Shown one piece after another: positions 1 to 8,940 of a stretch of DNA of 64,000 bases. The position numbers and the translations under genes are program-made. The DNA lies in NCBI RefSeq assembly GCF_016808095.1, contig NC_068970.1, positions 36,118,630-36,182,629 of the forward strand, written 5' to 3'. The number at the start of each line of letters is the position of its first letter. The stretch's first letter is position 1. A model generated the notes under the pieces. It was not told the DNA's origin, searched no databases, and saw only the letters and a list, made by a program, of their open reading frames with translations. Origin of the DNA: Vigna angularis. Taxonomy: Eukaryota > Streptophyta > Magnoliopsida > Fabales > Fabaceae.

Positions 1-67
1 CGGAAGAATCGTCGTGGAGGTTCTTGTAAGGAACGCGGATCGACACTGTGTCTGACTTCCCCGCCAT
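1..67 (-). CDS. 5' end of an unrecognised gene, running off the window
   Basis: On the minus strand an ATG at 67 opens a frame of 22 codons that stays open to the window edge; it begins MAGKSDTVSIRVPYKNL. I do not recognise the family. The start is supported by a good context (G at -3, G at +4), by higher GC than the surrounding DNA, and by upstream promoter-like features: an AAACCCTAA telo-box and a CACGTG G-box. A six-codon upstream frame starts at 87 and its TAA shares one base with this ATG. The alternative is that 1-67 is only part of a longer leader and the true start lies outside. Only the first residues are visible, so no function is proposed. Confidence 0.5.
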   Translation of the reverse strand, partial: MAGKSDTVSIRVPYKNLHDDSS

Positions 68-87
68 TACCACGCGCCTTTGGACAT
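67..87 (-). promoter_or_regulatory. Six-codon upstream ORF overlapping the start of the gene at 1-67
   Basis: On the minus strand ATG at 87 opens a six-codon frame that ends with TAA at 69-67. The last A of that stop is the first base of the main ATG (TAATG). If the transcript starts upstream of 87, ribosomes would terminate exactly on the main start, which could damp or couple translation. The overlap is read directly; any role is inference. Confidence 0.35.
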
Positions 88-420
88 TCACGCGGATCGA
101 AGTCCCGAACGCGAGAGACTGAAGAAGAGAGAACGACGACTTTTAGGGTTTCTTTTTATCTGTGGTTTTTTTGCGAAATGGGACTGTGAATCGAAATGAA
201 AGGAAGAAGGTCAAAGAATTTGGGCGGGTGAAGAAAAGAAAGAAGAAATGGAGGCTACCATGGTCGCAAGGAAGATATGATCTGCTCCGTTGCAGCAGCG
301 TCAAGGATGATACTCGCCCCCTGCTTACACTGCCACGTGGCAAGTTCGACCGCGTGTGGGTCCACGCCTTATTGAGGTGACCCACTTCTTTTGGAAACTC
401 GAACTCATGAAGGAAACAAA
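68..420 (-). promoter_or_regulatory. Leader and promoter-proximal region of the gene at 1-67
   Basis: The stretch is GC-richer than its flanks. On the minus strand it carries AAACCCTAA (143-151), a telo-box often found near transcription starts of housekeeping plant genes, and a 12-bp perfect palindrome TGCCACGTGGCA (331-342) with a CACGTG G-box, the classic site for bZIP and bHLH factors. Open frames crossing it on both strands are of low complexity (Lys/Arg-rich one way, Phe/Ser-rich the other) and are not called as genes. From about 420 to the transposon border at 606 the sequence is AT-rich with nothing recognisable. Confidence 0.45.
331..342. promoter_or_regulatory. Palindromic G-box
   Basis: TGCCACGTGGCA is identical on both strands and contains CACGTG. 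It lies about 265 bp upstream of the minus-strand ATG at 67, a typical position for a bZIP/bHLH site. Function is inferred from the motif only. Confidence 0.5.
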
Positions 421-606
421 TGAAGCAACATATTTACTAATAAACAAATTAATGAATTAAATTGTACAAGAGAATATAATCACAAATGTAAAAGAAATTT
501 AAGTAGCAGATAATTCCGTTTCTTAGTTTGGATAAGAATGTTAGCATTACTTACTTTCATAATGTTGTTTAAAGAAACTGAAAACGGTAAGAACTATTAA
601 AAATAT

Positions 607-839
607 GGTTTAATACCCAATTTTGTCCCCAGTTTGTTTCTGAAATCTCAATATAGTCCCTCTTTAGAAAAGTAATTGTAATGGATCCTTAGTTGTAATT
701 ATGTGAGTCAAGTTAGTCCATTCCGTTAAATATAAGGAAACGGAGTTAATGGGTTGATGATGTGGCAGTAGTGAGTGGTTAGGTGTCAACATGCAATTTT
801 GTGCGTGCTTACGTGGTGTTAGGGCAACTGATTTTAAAA
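607..839 (+). repeat. Left terminal inverted repeat of the MULE
   Basis: 233 bp. It matches the reverse complement of 4520-4748 apart from a few substitutions and a short indel near 653-660. The outer bases GGTTTAATACCC abut the 9-bp TSD. The inner limit is where the match stops, after GATTTTAAAA. Confidence 0.92.
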
Positions 840-1369
840 TTGGGTTTTAATTAGAAATTGGGGATAAATTGATTTGGGGTGATTTGTTGGAGATTAGGGC
901 ATTTTGGTTTGTGCGAAAGAAGACAAAGGCAGTGATCGCGAGAACCATCAAGTTTAAGACAAAGCATTTGTCAGTGGACGAGCATTCGTGGAGGTCGTGT
1001 TGGTGGGGTAAAGAACGAAAAGCGACATTCGAAGGTGCATTTATGGTAGGTTTTGTTTTGTGTTTGGTTCCTTTCGGTGTGGTCCCCCCAGAACTTTTGA
1101 TTTTTATATGGTTTGTCTGTGTTGTGTAACCCATTGTCAATGCATTTGCTTTGTTTACTGTGGCGACATTATGGTTGTGGTCCCCCCTGATAGTGTGTGG
1201 TACTGTGTTGTGGCATTTGCTTTGTTTACTGTGGTAAATGTGGCTTTGCTTTGTTTGAGTTGTTTATGGTCTGTACAGTGGTATGTTTATGCTTTGTTTT
1301 TTGCTTAGATATCATTTGGGTTAAGGGTTAAGCATAGATTAACTGTGAACAATTTTTATATTAGATAAT

Positions 1370-2242
1370 GTGGCCAACTCAGACATTGAAGTCATGTTTC
1401 ACCATAGAGGGAAATTTGAGAATAATGGGACATTTGGATATCACTATGGTGAAACAACAACTTTAAAAATAGACCCTGATCGATGGAGTTATTTTGAAAT
1501 ATTAAGCATTGTAAAGGAGATGGGTTATAGGAATGTAAAGGACTTATGGTATTCATTGGGTCGTGGTCCTGTATTAGAAGATTGTTTGGAACCTTTATTA
1601 GATGACAAGGGTGCTTGTCATCTGATCAATATTGCTATGTTGAATGGTGAAGCTCACCTTTATGTTATACATAGGGTGTGTGAACCTGAGTATCTTCTGC
1701 AGTTGGAATACTTTTCTGAACCCCAAATTGATAGACCTAGTGGTGAAGGACAAGTTGAGAGAGAGAGTGGTGATTTGCAAGTTGATAGACCTAGTGGTGA
1801 AGAAGAAGTTGAGAGAGAGAGTGCTGAAAAGCAAGTTGAGATAGAGGTTGGTGAAGTAGATGTTGAGGCAGTGGGTGAAGCAGAGGTTGAGACAATAGCA
1901 CCTGAGGTAGAACCTGAATCAGAAGTTGAGCCAGAAGGTATAAAAGTTGAGGTTGATGTAGTGGCTGATGTAGAGGCTATGGTAGAAGTTCAGACAGAGG
2001 CAGTGATTAATGTACAACCTGAGGTAGAACCTGAATCAGAAGTAGCCCCAGAAATGATTGAAGTTGAGGTTGATGTAGTGGCTGATGTAGAGGATGTCGT
2101 AGAATTACAATCAGAGCCAGTGGAGGATGTTGGTGTGGAGGCACAGGTTGAGGTACAGGATGATGGTGTGGAGGCACAGGTTGAGGCAGAGAGTGATTCA
2201 AATGTGTCCTTTGGCATATGTTGTTGTGGAGGTGGAGAATAA
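1370..2242 (+). pseudogene. MULE ORF N-terminus: PB1-like domain and acidic repeat linker
   Basis: The frame is open for 291 codons. The first ~110 residues (for example KIDPDRWSYFEILSIVKEMG and MLNGEAHLYVIHRVCEPEYL) match the PB1-like N-terminal domain usual in plant MuDR-type transposases. The rest is an acidic Val/Glu-rich linker built from in-frame repeats: an 18-residue unit twice (1724-1777, 1778-1831) and a 39-residue unit nearly twice (1901-2017, 2018 on). The expected initiator position reads GTG (1370) instead of ATG, and the first in-frame ATG is 24 bases later at 1394, so the start may be damaged. The frame stops at 2240-2242, where the transposase core continues in another frame. 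It is a broken transposase gene, not a host gene. Confidence 0.8.
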
Positions 2243-2340
2243 GGACAAATGGGGTTGGTTTCTACATTTGCTCATTGATGATCTTGATGGTGTGGAGATT
2301 TCTTCAACCATCACATTTATGTCAGATCAACAAAAAATGA
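2202..2340 (+). pseudogene. Sliver of MULE transposase catalytic core in a shifted frame
   Basis: Beginning CPLAYVVVEVENKDKWGWFL and ending ITFMSDQQK, this matches the part of MULE transposases spanning one strand of the RNase H-like fold and the SDQQ segment with a catalytic Asp. It overlaps the end of the preceding frame in a different phase, so at least one frameshift separates them. Everything between SDQQK and the C-terminal tail (zinc-knuckle/SWIM region and the last catalytic Glu) is gone. Confidence 0.7.
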
Positions 2341-2431
2341 GTAACTTACTACCATTGGCATCTTTTTTTATCTTTTAAACCTTCATGTCTTTTATTTTAA
2401 CTTGTATACCCTTATGTATTTACTTGAATAG

Positions 2432-2616
2432 GGACTTTTACCAGCATTACAAGAACTTCTCCCTGGTGTCCACAAGCTCCTCCAGCAAACCAAAGTCAAT
2501 ATCAATCAACTCAGCAACCTGAAACACAAGCTGAACAAAGTCAGCCAACTACTGGACCAAGTCAGCTTACTCAATGCGTTTTGGAACAAACTCAGCCATC
2601 AGAAACACAAGTTTAA
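2432..2616 (+). pseudogene. Gln/Pro-rich C-terminal tail of the MULE transposase
   Basis: After a plausible 3' splice acceptor (ATAG at about 2431) a frame reads about 61 residues rich in Gln, Thr and Pro (PPANQSQYQSTQQPETQAEQ and similar) and ends at TAA 2614-2616. Such low-complexity tails end the coding part of many plant MULE transposases. It survives although the core between 2340 and 2432 is missing. Confidence 0.55.
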
Positions 2617-2921
2617 AAGTGATTTAGGACTGACAGTATGTTTAGGTTAAGTATGTTTAGCTTAAGTGATGGCTATTTTGTAAACCTTGACATGTATTTT
2701 GTAAACTGTCATACGTGCATTTGAAGTCCACTTTTTAATTTCAATGACAGATTTTGTTTTCATTATGATGTAATTATGAATGATGTTTGGATGATTATAA
2801 TATGAATTTCAATGACAGATTTTCTTTTGGATATGCAATTCACAAGTCCAATTTCTCATTATATTGTCATCACAGCTTCTCTTTTGATTATGATGTCATT
2901 ATGAATGGATGTCCAAACATT

Positions 2922-3485
2922 GTTCATCTCATAAACATTGTTCCTTTCCTCAATCATGGGGTGTCCAAACATGACTTTCCAGCCTCTACTCACACTTAAA
3001 CACTAAAATCAAGTGAAAAGCATTAGATTTATGCCAAAAAATTAAAAATTTTGACTATGGTCACCTAGGTTACCACAACTGACTCCTCCAGTACAAGTTT
3101 ATGTACAAATCCTGGATTTTGTTCGTGTAATCGTTTACCAAGCATCTGTAAACGATTACAAGTGTATTTTTTGGTGCAGAAGTTTCAAGACTTCATCTAA
3201 GTTGTTCATCTCATAAACATTGTTCCTTTCCTCAATCATTGGATGCCCAAACATGACTTTCCAGATTTTACTCAGACTTAAACACTAAAATCAAGTGAAA
3301 ACCATTGGATTTATGTCAAAAAATTAAAAATTTTGACTATGGTCACCTAGGTTACCACAGCTGACTCCCCAAGTACAAGTTTCTGTACAAATCCTGAATT
3401 TTATTCGTGTAATCGTTTACCAATGAGTTGTAATCGATTACAACTGTGTTTTTTGGTGCAGAAGTTCTAGGACTTCACCTAACTT
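2922..3485. repeat. 282-bp tandem duplication inside the MULE
   Basis: Two adjacent copies, 2922-3203 and 3204 to about 3485, are roughly 90% alike, both starting GTTCATCTCATAAACATTG. The first bases of a weaker third copy follow at about 3487. Each copy carries a TGTAATCG..CGATTACA hairpin. Confidence 0.85.
3126..3160. repeat. Perfect 13-bp hairpin in the first 282-bp unit
   Basis: TGTAATCGTTTAC (3126-3138) and GTAAACGATTACA (3148-3160) are exact reverse complements with a 9-base loop. The second unit has a degenerate version at about 3408-3443, with TGTAATCGATTACA, itself a palindrome, as its right arm. Confidence 0.85.
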
Positions 3486-3747
3486 CATCATGTCACAAGC
3501 ATTGTTTCATTCCTCCATCAAATACATCAATACTAATCAAAGTGGTCACTTTATTCATTAACAATTCAAACAAAACCTCATTTCACAATGACAATAACAA
3601 AGGAAATTCAATTAACATTAATAATATGTACAATTTTGTATTACTTTCTCTTAACATTGAACAAAATATATTCCAAATTATAAACATTTGTTCATCTATG
3701 TACAATTTTGTATTACTTTCTCTTAAGAAATCTATACAAATATCACT

Positions 3748-4171
3748 CATATTTTATTCTAAGAAATCGAGTGTAAGGAGTCCTAAGCACTCTGCTCTTG
3801 TAACGCCTTCGTGACCCCATCCTCACATAAGTCTTCATTGGAGGTGGATTGGTGGACATGCCTCCCGGGGAAAAAAATCTAGTGTTCATAGACGGTTCTT
3901 CACATAAAACACTCTGTCCATCATCTCCGCAATTAGTGATCGGTGCTTCTCTGTCAAATGCTCATTCAAAGTAGAAATATACTTTGTTAAAAAGGAGTGA
4001 CTAACCCTCAACAACAAACAAAATAACCAAAACATAAAAGCCCTAAAACAAAAACAACAAAAAATTTAACAAGGAAAACCCAAAATCCAAACCGAAAACG
4101 CAATGTACAAAATGAAGGAAGAATGCATTTACCTTGCTCGTCGAAGGACCATGGTTACCGGAACTTGCCAT
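3748..4171 (-). pseudogene. Possible second MULE gene remnant, minus strand
   Basis: On the minus strand near the right TIR, ATG at 4171 opens MASSGNHGPSTSK and meets a consensus 5' splice site (AAG|GTAAAT) at 4133. Further on, 3940-3748 reads about 60 codons in one frame to a TGA, including RRRYKSRVLRTPYTRFL, a basic segment. Some plant MULEs carry a second gene encoding an Ulp1-like cysteine protease, and the position fits, but I see no protease catalytic motif. The link between the two pieces is inference. Confidence 0.3.
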
Positions 4172-4519
4172 TTTGCACAATACACTCAACAAAGAGGACG
4201 ACATTGACCAAAACGAAGAAATGTAACGAAAACGTAGAAGGAGAACGACAAGGAAAAGCGACAACCACAAGGAAGAGGGAGACTGAAAAGCAAAAGGGAG
4301 AGCTAGAACGAAGATGGTGAACGAGAAGGAAGAAAGAGAACAGTGATTTCTAATGAAATAGGACCAGGGGTATATTTAGAATCCCAAATTTTCTGAAGCT
4401 CTCATTAATTTTGATGTCACAATTTCAGAAATAAAAGAAAAACAATTGGACCAATGCAGCAATGACACCTGGCGTTGTTAAAAATGTGTTAAAATTTTGT
4501 TGTTAGAATATCACGATCC

Positions 4520-4748
4520 TTTTAAAATCAGTTGCCCTAACACCACGTAAGCACGCACAAAATTGCATGTTGACACCTAACCACTCACTACTGTCACATC
4601 ATCAACCCATTAACTCTGTTTCCTTATATTTAACAGAAGGGACTAACTTGACTCACATAATTACAACTAAGGATCCATTACAATTACTTTTCTAAAGAGA
4701 ATATTGAGATTTCAGAACCAAACTGGGGACAAAATTGGGTATTAAACC
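4520..4748 (-). repeat. Right terminal inverted repeat of the MULE
   Basis: 229 bp, the inverted partner of 607-839. Its outer end GGTTTAATACCC (minus strand) directly meets the TSD taaaaatat at 4749-4757. Confidence 0.92.
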
Positions 4749-4757
4749 TAAAAATAT

Positions 4758-5235
4758 CGATATCACCTTCTTATTTCTAATGTTATAAATACTTTTATTT
4801 ATTACAAATTAATTTTTATTATGTTATATGTTTACGTTTAGTCTTAAAAATTTATATCTACAATGTCATTGAATTTATTTCAATTAAATTTTGCATGAAT
4901 TTAATTTCTTTTTTTTTAACCAATTAAGTAGTTTTTAAGTCCAATGTTAGTCTCATCTAAAGTGACAAATTATTATTATTTTTTTAATTCAAGAAGTAAG
5001 AAATAATTTCGTAGAAATTTGTACAAACAAGATATTAAGGTTGGAAAAAAAAGGTATTTTATATTTTGGTATTTTTGACTAATAAGTTTTGAGAAAAATA
5101 AAAATGGGAATGGGAGACTATTAATTAGAAATGACCAATCTAATATGGTTGTTGTAAATTGAGATGACAATATAAGACAAATTGACTACAATATATGATT
5201 GCTACCTACGAAAAGGCTACAAAAGTCTAAAAATT
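4758..5235. other. AT-rich intergenic sequence
   Basis: No coding potential, repeat structure or recognisable element end seen on either strand. Confidence 0.5.
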
Positions 5236-6240
5236 AAAGACAAGCATTCTCTAACGGATCTTTTTCCACGAAGCCTATAAATAGAAGAACACTTGAAAAG
5301 AAGATCAAGAAGGATAAGCACACAAATAACGGAAAGATCATCTAGAAAGTGAAACTCACACTCGTGCAAGAACAAAAACTCTGAGAATACATTCCCAAGC
5401 TTCATAGACTCATAAGCTTACATTTGTAAGAAGAGATAAAATCCTACAAGGTCTATTAGATTCAGTTATATTGTAAACACATCCTCTTTGTGAGAGTTAT
5501 CATGTACGACTTGTAAACAATCTAATTGATTGTGCATTCTGAAGAGAATTCAAACACTTGGTGGTTAACTTAGTTGAGTTAAACGCCTACTAGACAATTA
5601 TGTAAGGGAAACCAGGAGTGGATAAACTCAGTCTAGTCAACGTAGCAAGTGTTACCAGGATTGACTATGGTTGCCAAGAGTGGTTTAGAATACTCAACTA
5701 GTTAATGTAAAAAGTGTTACCAATATTGACTAGGGTTTCCAAGAGTGGTGTCTAATACTCAATTATAGTCAACATAACAGTTGTTACCAGGATTGACAAG
5801 TGTAACCAGGAGTGATGCTAATACTCAGTTGTAATCTTGTTGAGATTATAGTGGGACCCTCTAAAAGTTATTAGAAGAGAACTAGACATAGCTTAGTTGA
5901 GTGAAGTAGTATAAAATAATTGTGTGTTTATTTTTTCAGCTTTACAAAACACCTTTTTTATAAACACTGCAATTGCTTACGAAGTTAACCATTGATAAAT
6001 GCTCTTGTAATTAGATGTTATTTTCCTTAAGAAATGTCTTTCTTAAACGCTAAACGTTGTGGTTTAAATGGTGTCTTATAAATCAAGCGTCTAAACACCT
6101 ATGTAAACCATCTAACAGTCACCAAGGTTGTTAAACGTCCATCTGCGAAAAAGTTTTTCCATACACTATTCAACCCTCGTTCTAGTGTGTTCCTGTAATT
6201 TCAGGTTGTTGGAGAACGTTCAACACATTTTTCGTGGTGC
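5236..6240 (+). mobile_element. Old LTR-like segment with internal tandem repeat
   Basis: A TATA box (CCTATAAATAG, about 5273) is followed by an A-rich leader-like stretch and a 62-67-bp tandem repeat (5617-5810) marked by ACCAGGAGTGG..TAATACTCA. A related, more diverged arrangement occurs at 8430-8940: TATAAATAG, then AAGACAAGAAGGATAA, then ACCAGAAGTGG..GAATACTT. This looks like two LTRs of one old element or family. No TG..CA borders or TSD could be fixed and no reverse transcriptase is visible between them. Confidence 0.4.
5617..5830. repeat. 62-67-bp tandem repeat, just over three units
   Basis: Units begin with AGTGG (or AGTGA) at 5617, 5679, 5744 and 5811, and share TAATACTCA and GTGTTACCA..ATTGACTA. 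Units are about 70-80% alike. The array sits in the LTR-like segment downstream of a TATA box. Confidence 0.7.
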
Positions 6241-8429
6241 CTAATTGAATTTCACGTTGGTATCTTTTTATGCAATTAGTATTTTATCCATGGTTTATAC
6301 AGTTCAGGTTTCTTTGTCTCATGTTGGTTCTCCTTCTTATTGAATTATTGTTCATTATTTTTCTGTCTTGAGATGCATGCTTTTGTCCATGTTAGGTTTT
6401 ATTTTGCTGTTATTATGTTGTCCAATATCTTGCAATGCAAAATTGTGTTCTTGCAATTGGGTTTTCTTTCTACATAACTGTGTTGTCTAGTATTTTCCTT
6501 TTTAAAGTGCATGCTTAGTTCCACGTTATATGTTCCTTTTGTATTTATTGTGCGATTTACAATTCGGCATAATGCATATTATTTTCTCGTTGTTTCACAT
6601 TGATTACCCTTTTTGTTAAGTGTGTTGTTCATTTTTTTCTTCCAAATTGGCCTGTTATGCTTTGTGGTAAGGTGTCCAGGTAAATGTCGAGCTTGTATTT
6701 GTTTGATCCATGTTAATTGTTCATGAATTGAGTTTGTTAATTAATTGGTTGTACTATGTTCATGGAACTGTGCTGTTTTTCACTAGAAACCATGCTATGT
6801 GCTATTTTTTCACTAGAAACCAAGTTATTTTCATTGAAACTGCATTAATATTCATTTCGTTGGCCATGTTGATGCGTTAAAACTATGATGTTTATTCCAT
6901 TGTTCTTGTTATTACTATTAAGACAAAATCGTCTAACATCTTTAAATTTTGAAGTTTAACAAACAAGAGACAACAAAATATCATCTTAGAAAGAAGAGTG
7001 TCTAAGTTAAACCAGAAAGGTGAACAAAGACATGTCTAATCAATAAGACTAGACAAGATCATTAAGAAACCCTGTGGAAAACAAAAGTCTGAACGCTAGG
7101 TGACAAAAAATCTATCATCTAAGAAATAACCATAGTGTCTCCTAAACCTTCTAACTAAATGAGCAAAGAGGAGCTCAAAAGACTCATACTCATAAGCACC
7201 TAAAGTCAATCCAAAAGTCATTTCTCCAAACTACAACGACTGACTAGAATATTGTTTGAAAATGGTACATACTAGAATGAGCAACACAAGAGAAAAATAA
7301 TATTATGAAATATACACCACCGAGACAAAACAGTGTCAAAATGTAAAGGACATCAAAACACTATTAAGAAAGAACATCGTTTGAGATGATATTCACCAGG
7401 ACTAATTGAGTATAGACAATCAAAGCCTAGATGAAAAACAAGTATAGACAAACTAGCTCAAAATGAGAAGAGATCATGAGACAAATTGAACACTATATAG
7501 AGCCCCACAAATAAGCATCTGATGAGAAGTGATACAAGAATAAGTACCTTGAAAAATATCATCTAGGCCTAGACGAAACCTATTCAAAAGGGCATAAGCA
7601 TCTGATTATTAGGAGAATCCTACACATAAGTGTCTGAATTACTCCTGTAAAAAAGTAAGTGTGAAAATCCCTTCTAAGGAAAAAACAAGTTTTACAAGGA
7701 TGATTTATGATAGGCATCGCCTAAACCTGTGTAATACTTAAGGATAAGTTCTCAAGGCTTAAAGTTATTATGTGTATCCTTAAGGAAAACAAAACACTGA
7801 ATCTTAACTCCTTGTATCCTATCAATGTTAATGAAAAAGAGCTAAAGCGAGTATATTGTCTAATGAACATAAGCTCTAAACAATAAGACATAATCTTAAA
7901 CATGTCATCAAGGTGAACGTCTTACAAAAAAAAACAGTCTAATGAAAAGCATGCCCAATATTATACTTCAAGAATGCCTTCATTAACAAGTATGTAACAT
8001 TTTACATCGTTTGTTAATATTTGAACGTTGTACTAAGAAGGATGCATTTATTATTGACATGACATATATCAAAATGGTTTTGAACAAGAAATTACACTTA
8101 ATGTATATAAACGTTCAAAAATATTAAATGTCCATTAATGCATGTACTGCAAAATCCTATTTTTCTTGTATACTTTGTCCTCGATCAATGTGCAGGTTAG
8201 AAATATACAATGGATAAATCAAAACCAAAGAACAAGTTGTATAAAGACCTTGAGAGAATTATAGAACATTCCACGAATGTTTCTATTGAAGACTTATGCT
8301 CTAACAAGTTGTACAAGCTGTACATAAATGAAAATCTTTGATAAAGAATAGTACAACTACAGAATAGACCTGAGTTTGACTTAGAAGCTAAAAAGGTTAT
8401 CAACGTAATATACCAGGAGTCAATTCAAC
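6241..8429. other. No recognisable gene; AT-rich repeat debris
   Basis: Both strands contain only short, stop-rich frames. The part at 6240-6900 is T/G-rich like a plant intron or leader. The part at 6900-8400 is A-rich and could be the degraded interior between the LTR-like segments at 5.2-6.2 and 8.4-8.9 kb, but no protein motif could be read. Confidence 0.4.
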
Positions 8430-8940
8430 ACTTAACAGGCAGATTTTCAAGAAAGTTATAAATAGTTAGACGTGTGAAGAAAAGACAAGAAGGATAACAA
8501 AGCGAATACATTTTCTTGCTCTGATCTCTATGCTCATAATTCATAAAACGCCTGAAGCTTTCAAGTAAAAAGAGAGCGAAACACCATCAAGATTTATAGA
8601 TTATATTGTAATTAAAAACATATTCTCTTGTACAAAGTTATCCATCTGTATCTTATTGTATATCCTGTTGTAGATTTGTAGTGACCAAAAGTGGTTAGAA
8701 TACTTATAAACCAGAAGTAATTCAAATACTTGTAAACCAAGAGTTGTTAGAATACTTGCAAACTAGAAGTGGTGAAACTTGACTAGGCAGCGTATTGGGG
8801 AGATACCATAATTGTTTAGGGTACAAGAAGTGGTAAGAATACTCATTGTAAACCAGAAGTGGTGAGAATACTTGTGTAATCTTCGAATGTTAAGCATTTA
8901 ATGTCATTTAATACATATATGACTTTTCTTATCACTTTTG
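8430..8940 (+). mobile_element. Second old LTR-like segment related to 5236-6240
   Basis: It shares a TATAAATAG box (8457), AAGACAAGAAGGATAA and a stretch ending in ATTGTAA..ACATATTCTCTTGTACAAAGTTATC with the 5.2-kb segment. It also has its own run of short units (ACCAGAAGTGGTGAGAATACTTGT and variants, about 8685-8880). Borders are not definable. Confidence 0.4.

Larger units (their letters stand above)
607..4748 (+). mobile_element. Mutator-like element (MULE), internally deleted, with 9-bp TSD
   Basis: The ends are long inverted repeats (607-839 and 4520-4748, about 95% alike) beginning GGTTTAATACCCAATTTTGT. They are bracketed by a perfect 9-bp duplication, taaaaatat, at 598-606 and 4749-4757. 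Long TIRs plus a 9-bp TSD are diagnostic of MULEs. Inside on the plus strand are remains of a MuDR-type transposase: a PB1-like N-terminus with an acidic repeat (1370-2242), a short piece of the DDE core in another frame (2202-2340) and a Gln/Pro-rich C-terminal tail (2432-2616). Most of the catalytic domain is missing, so the element is non-autonomous. A possible second gene lies on the minus strand near the right end. The good match between the TIRs suggests fairly recent movement. Confidence 0.93.
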
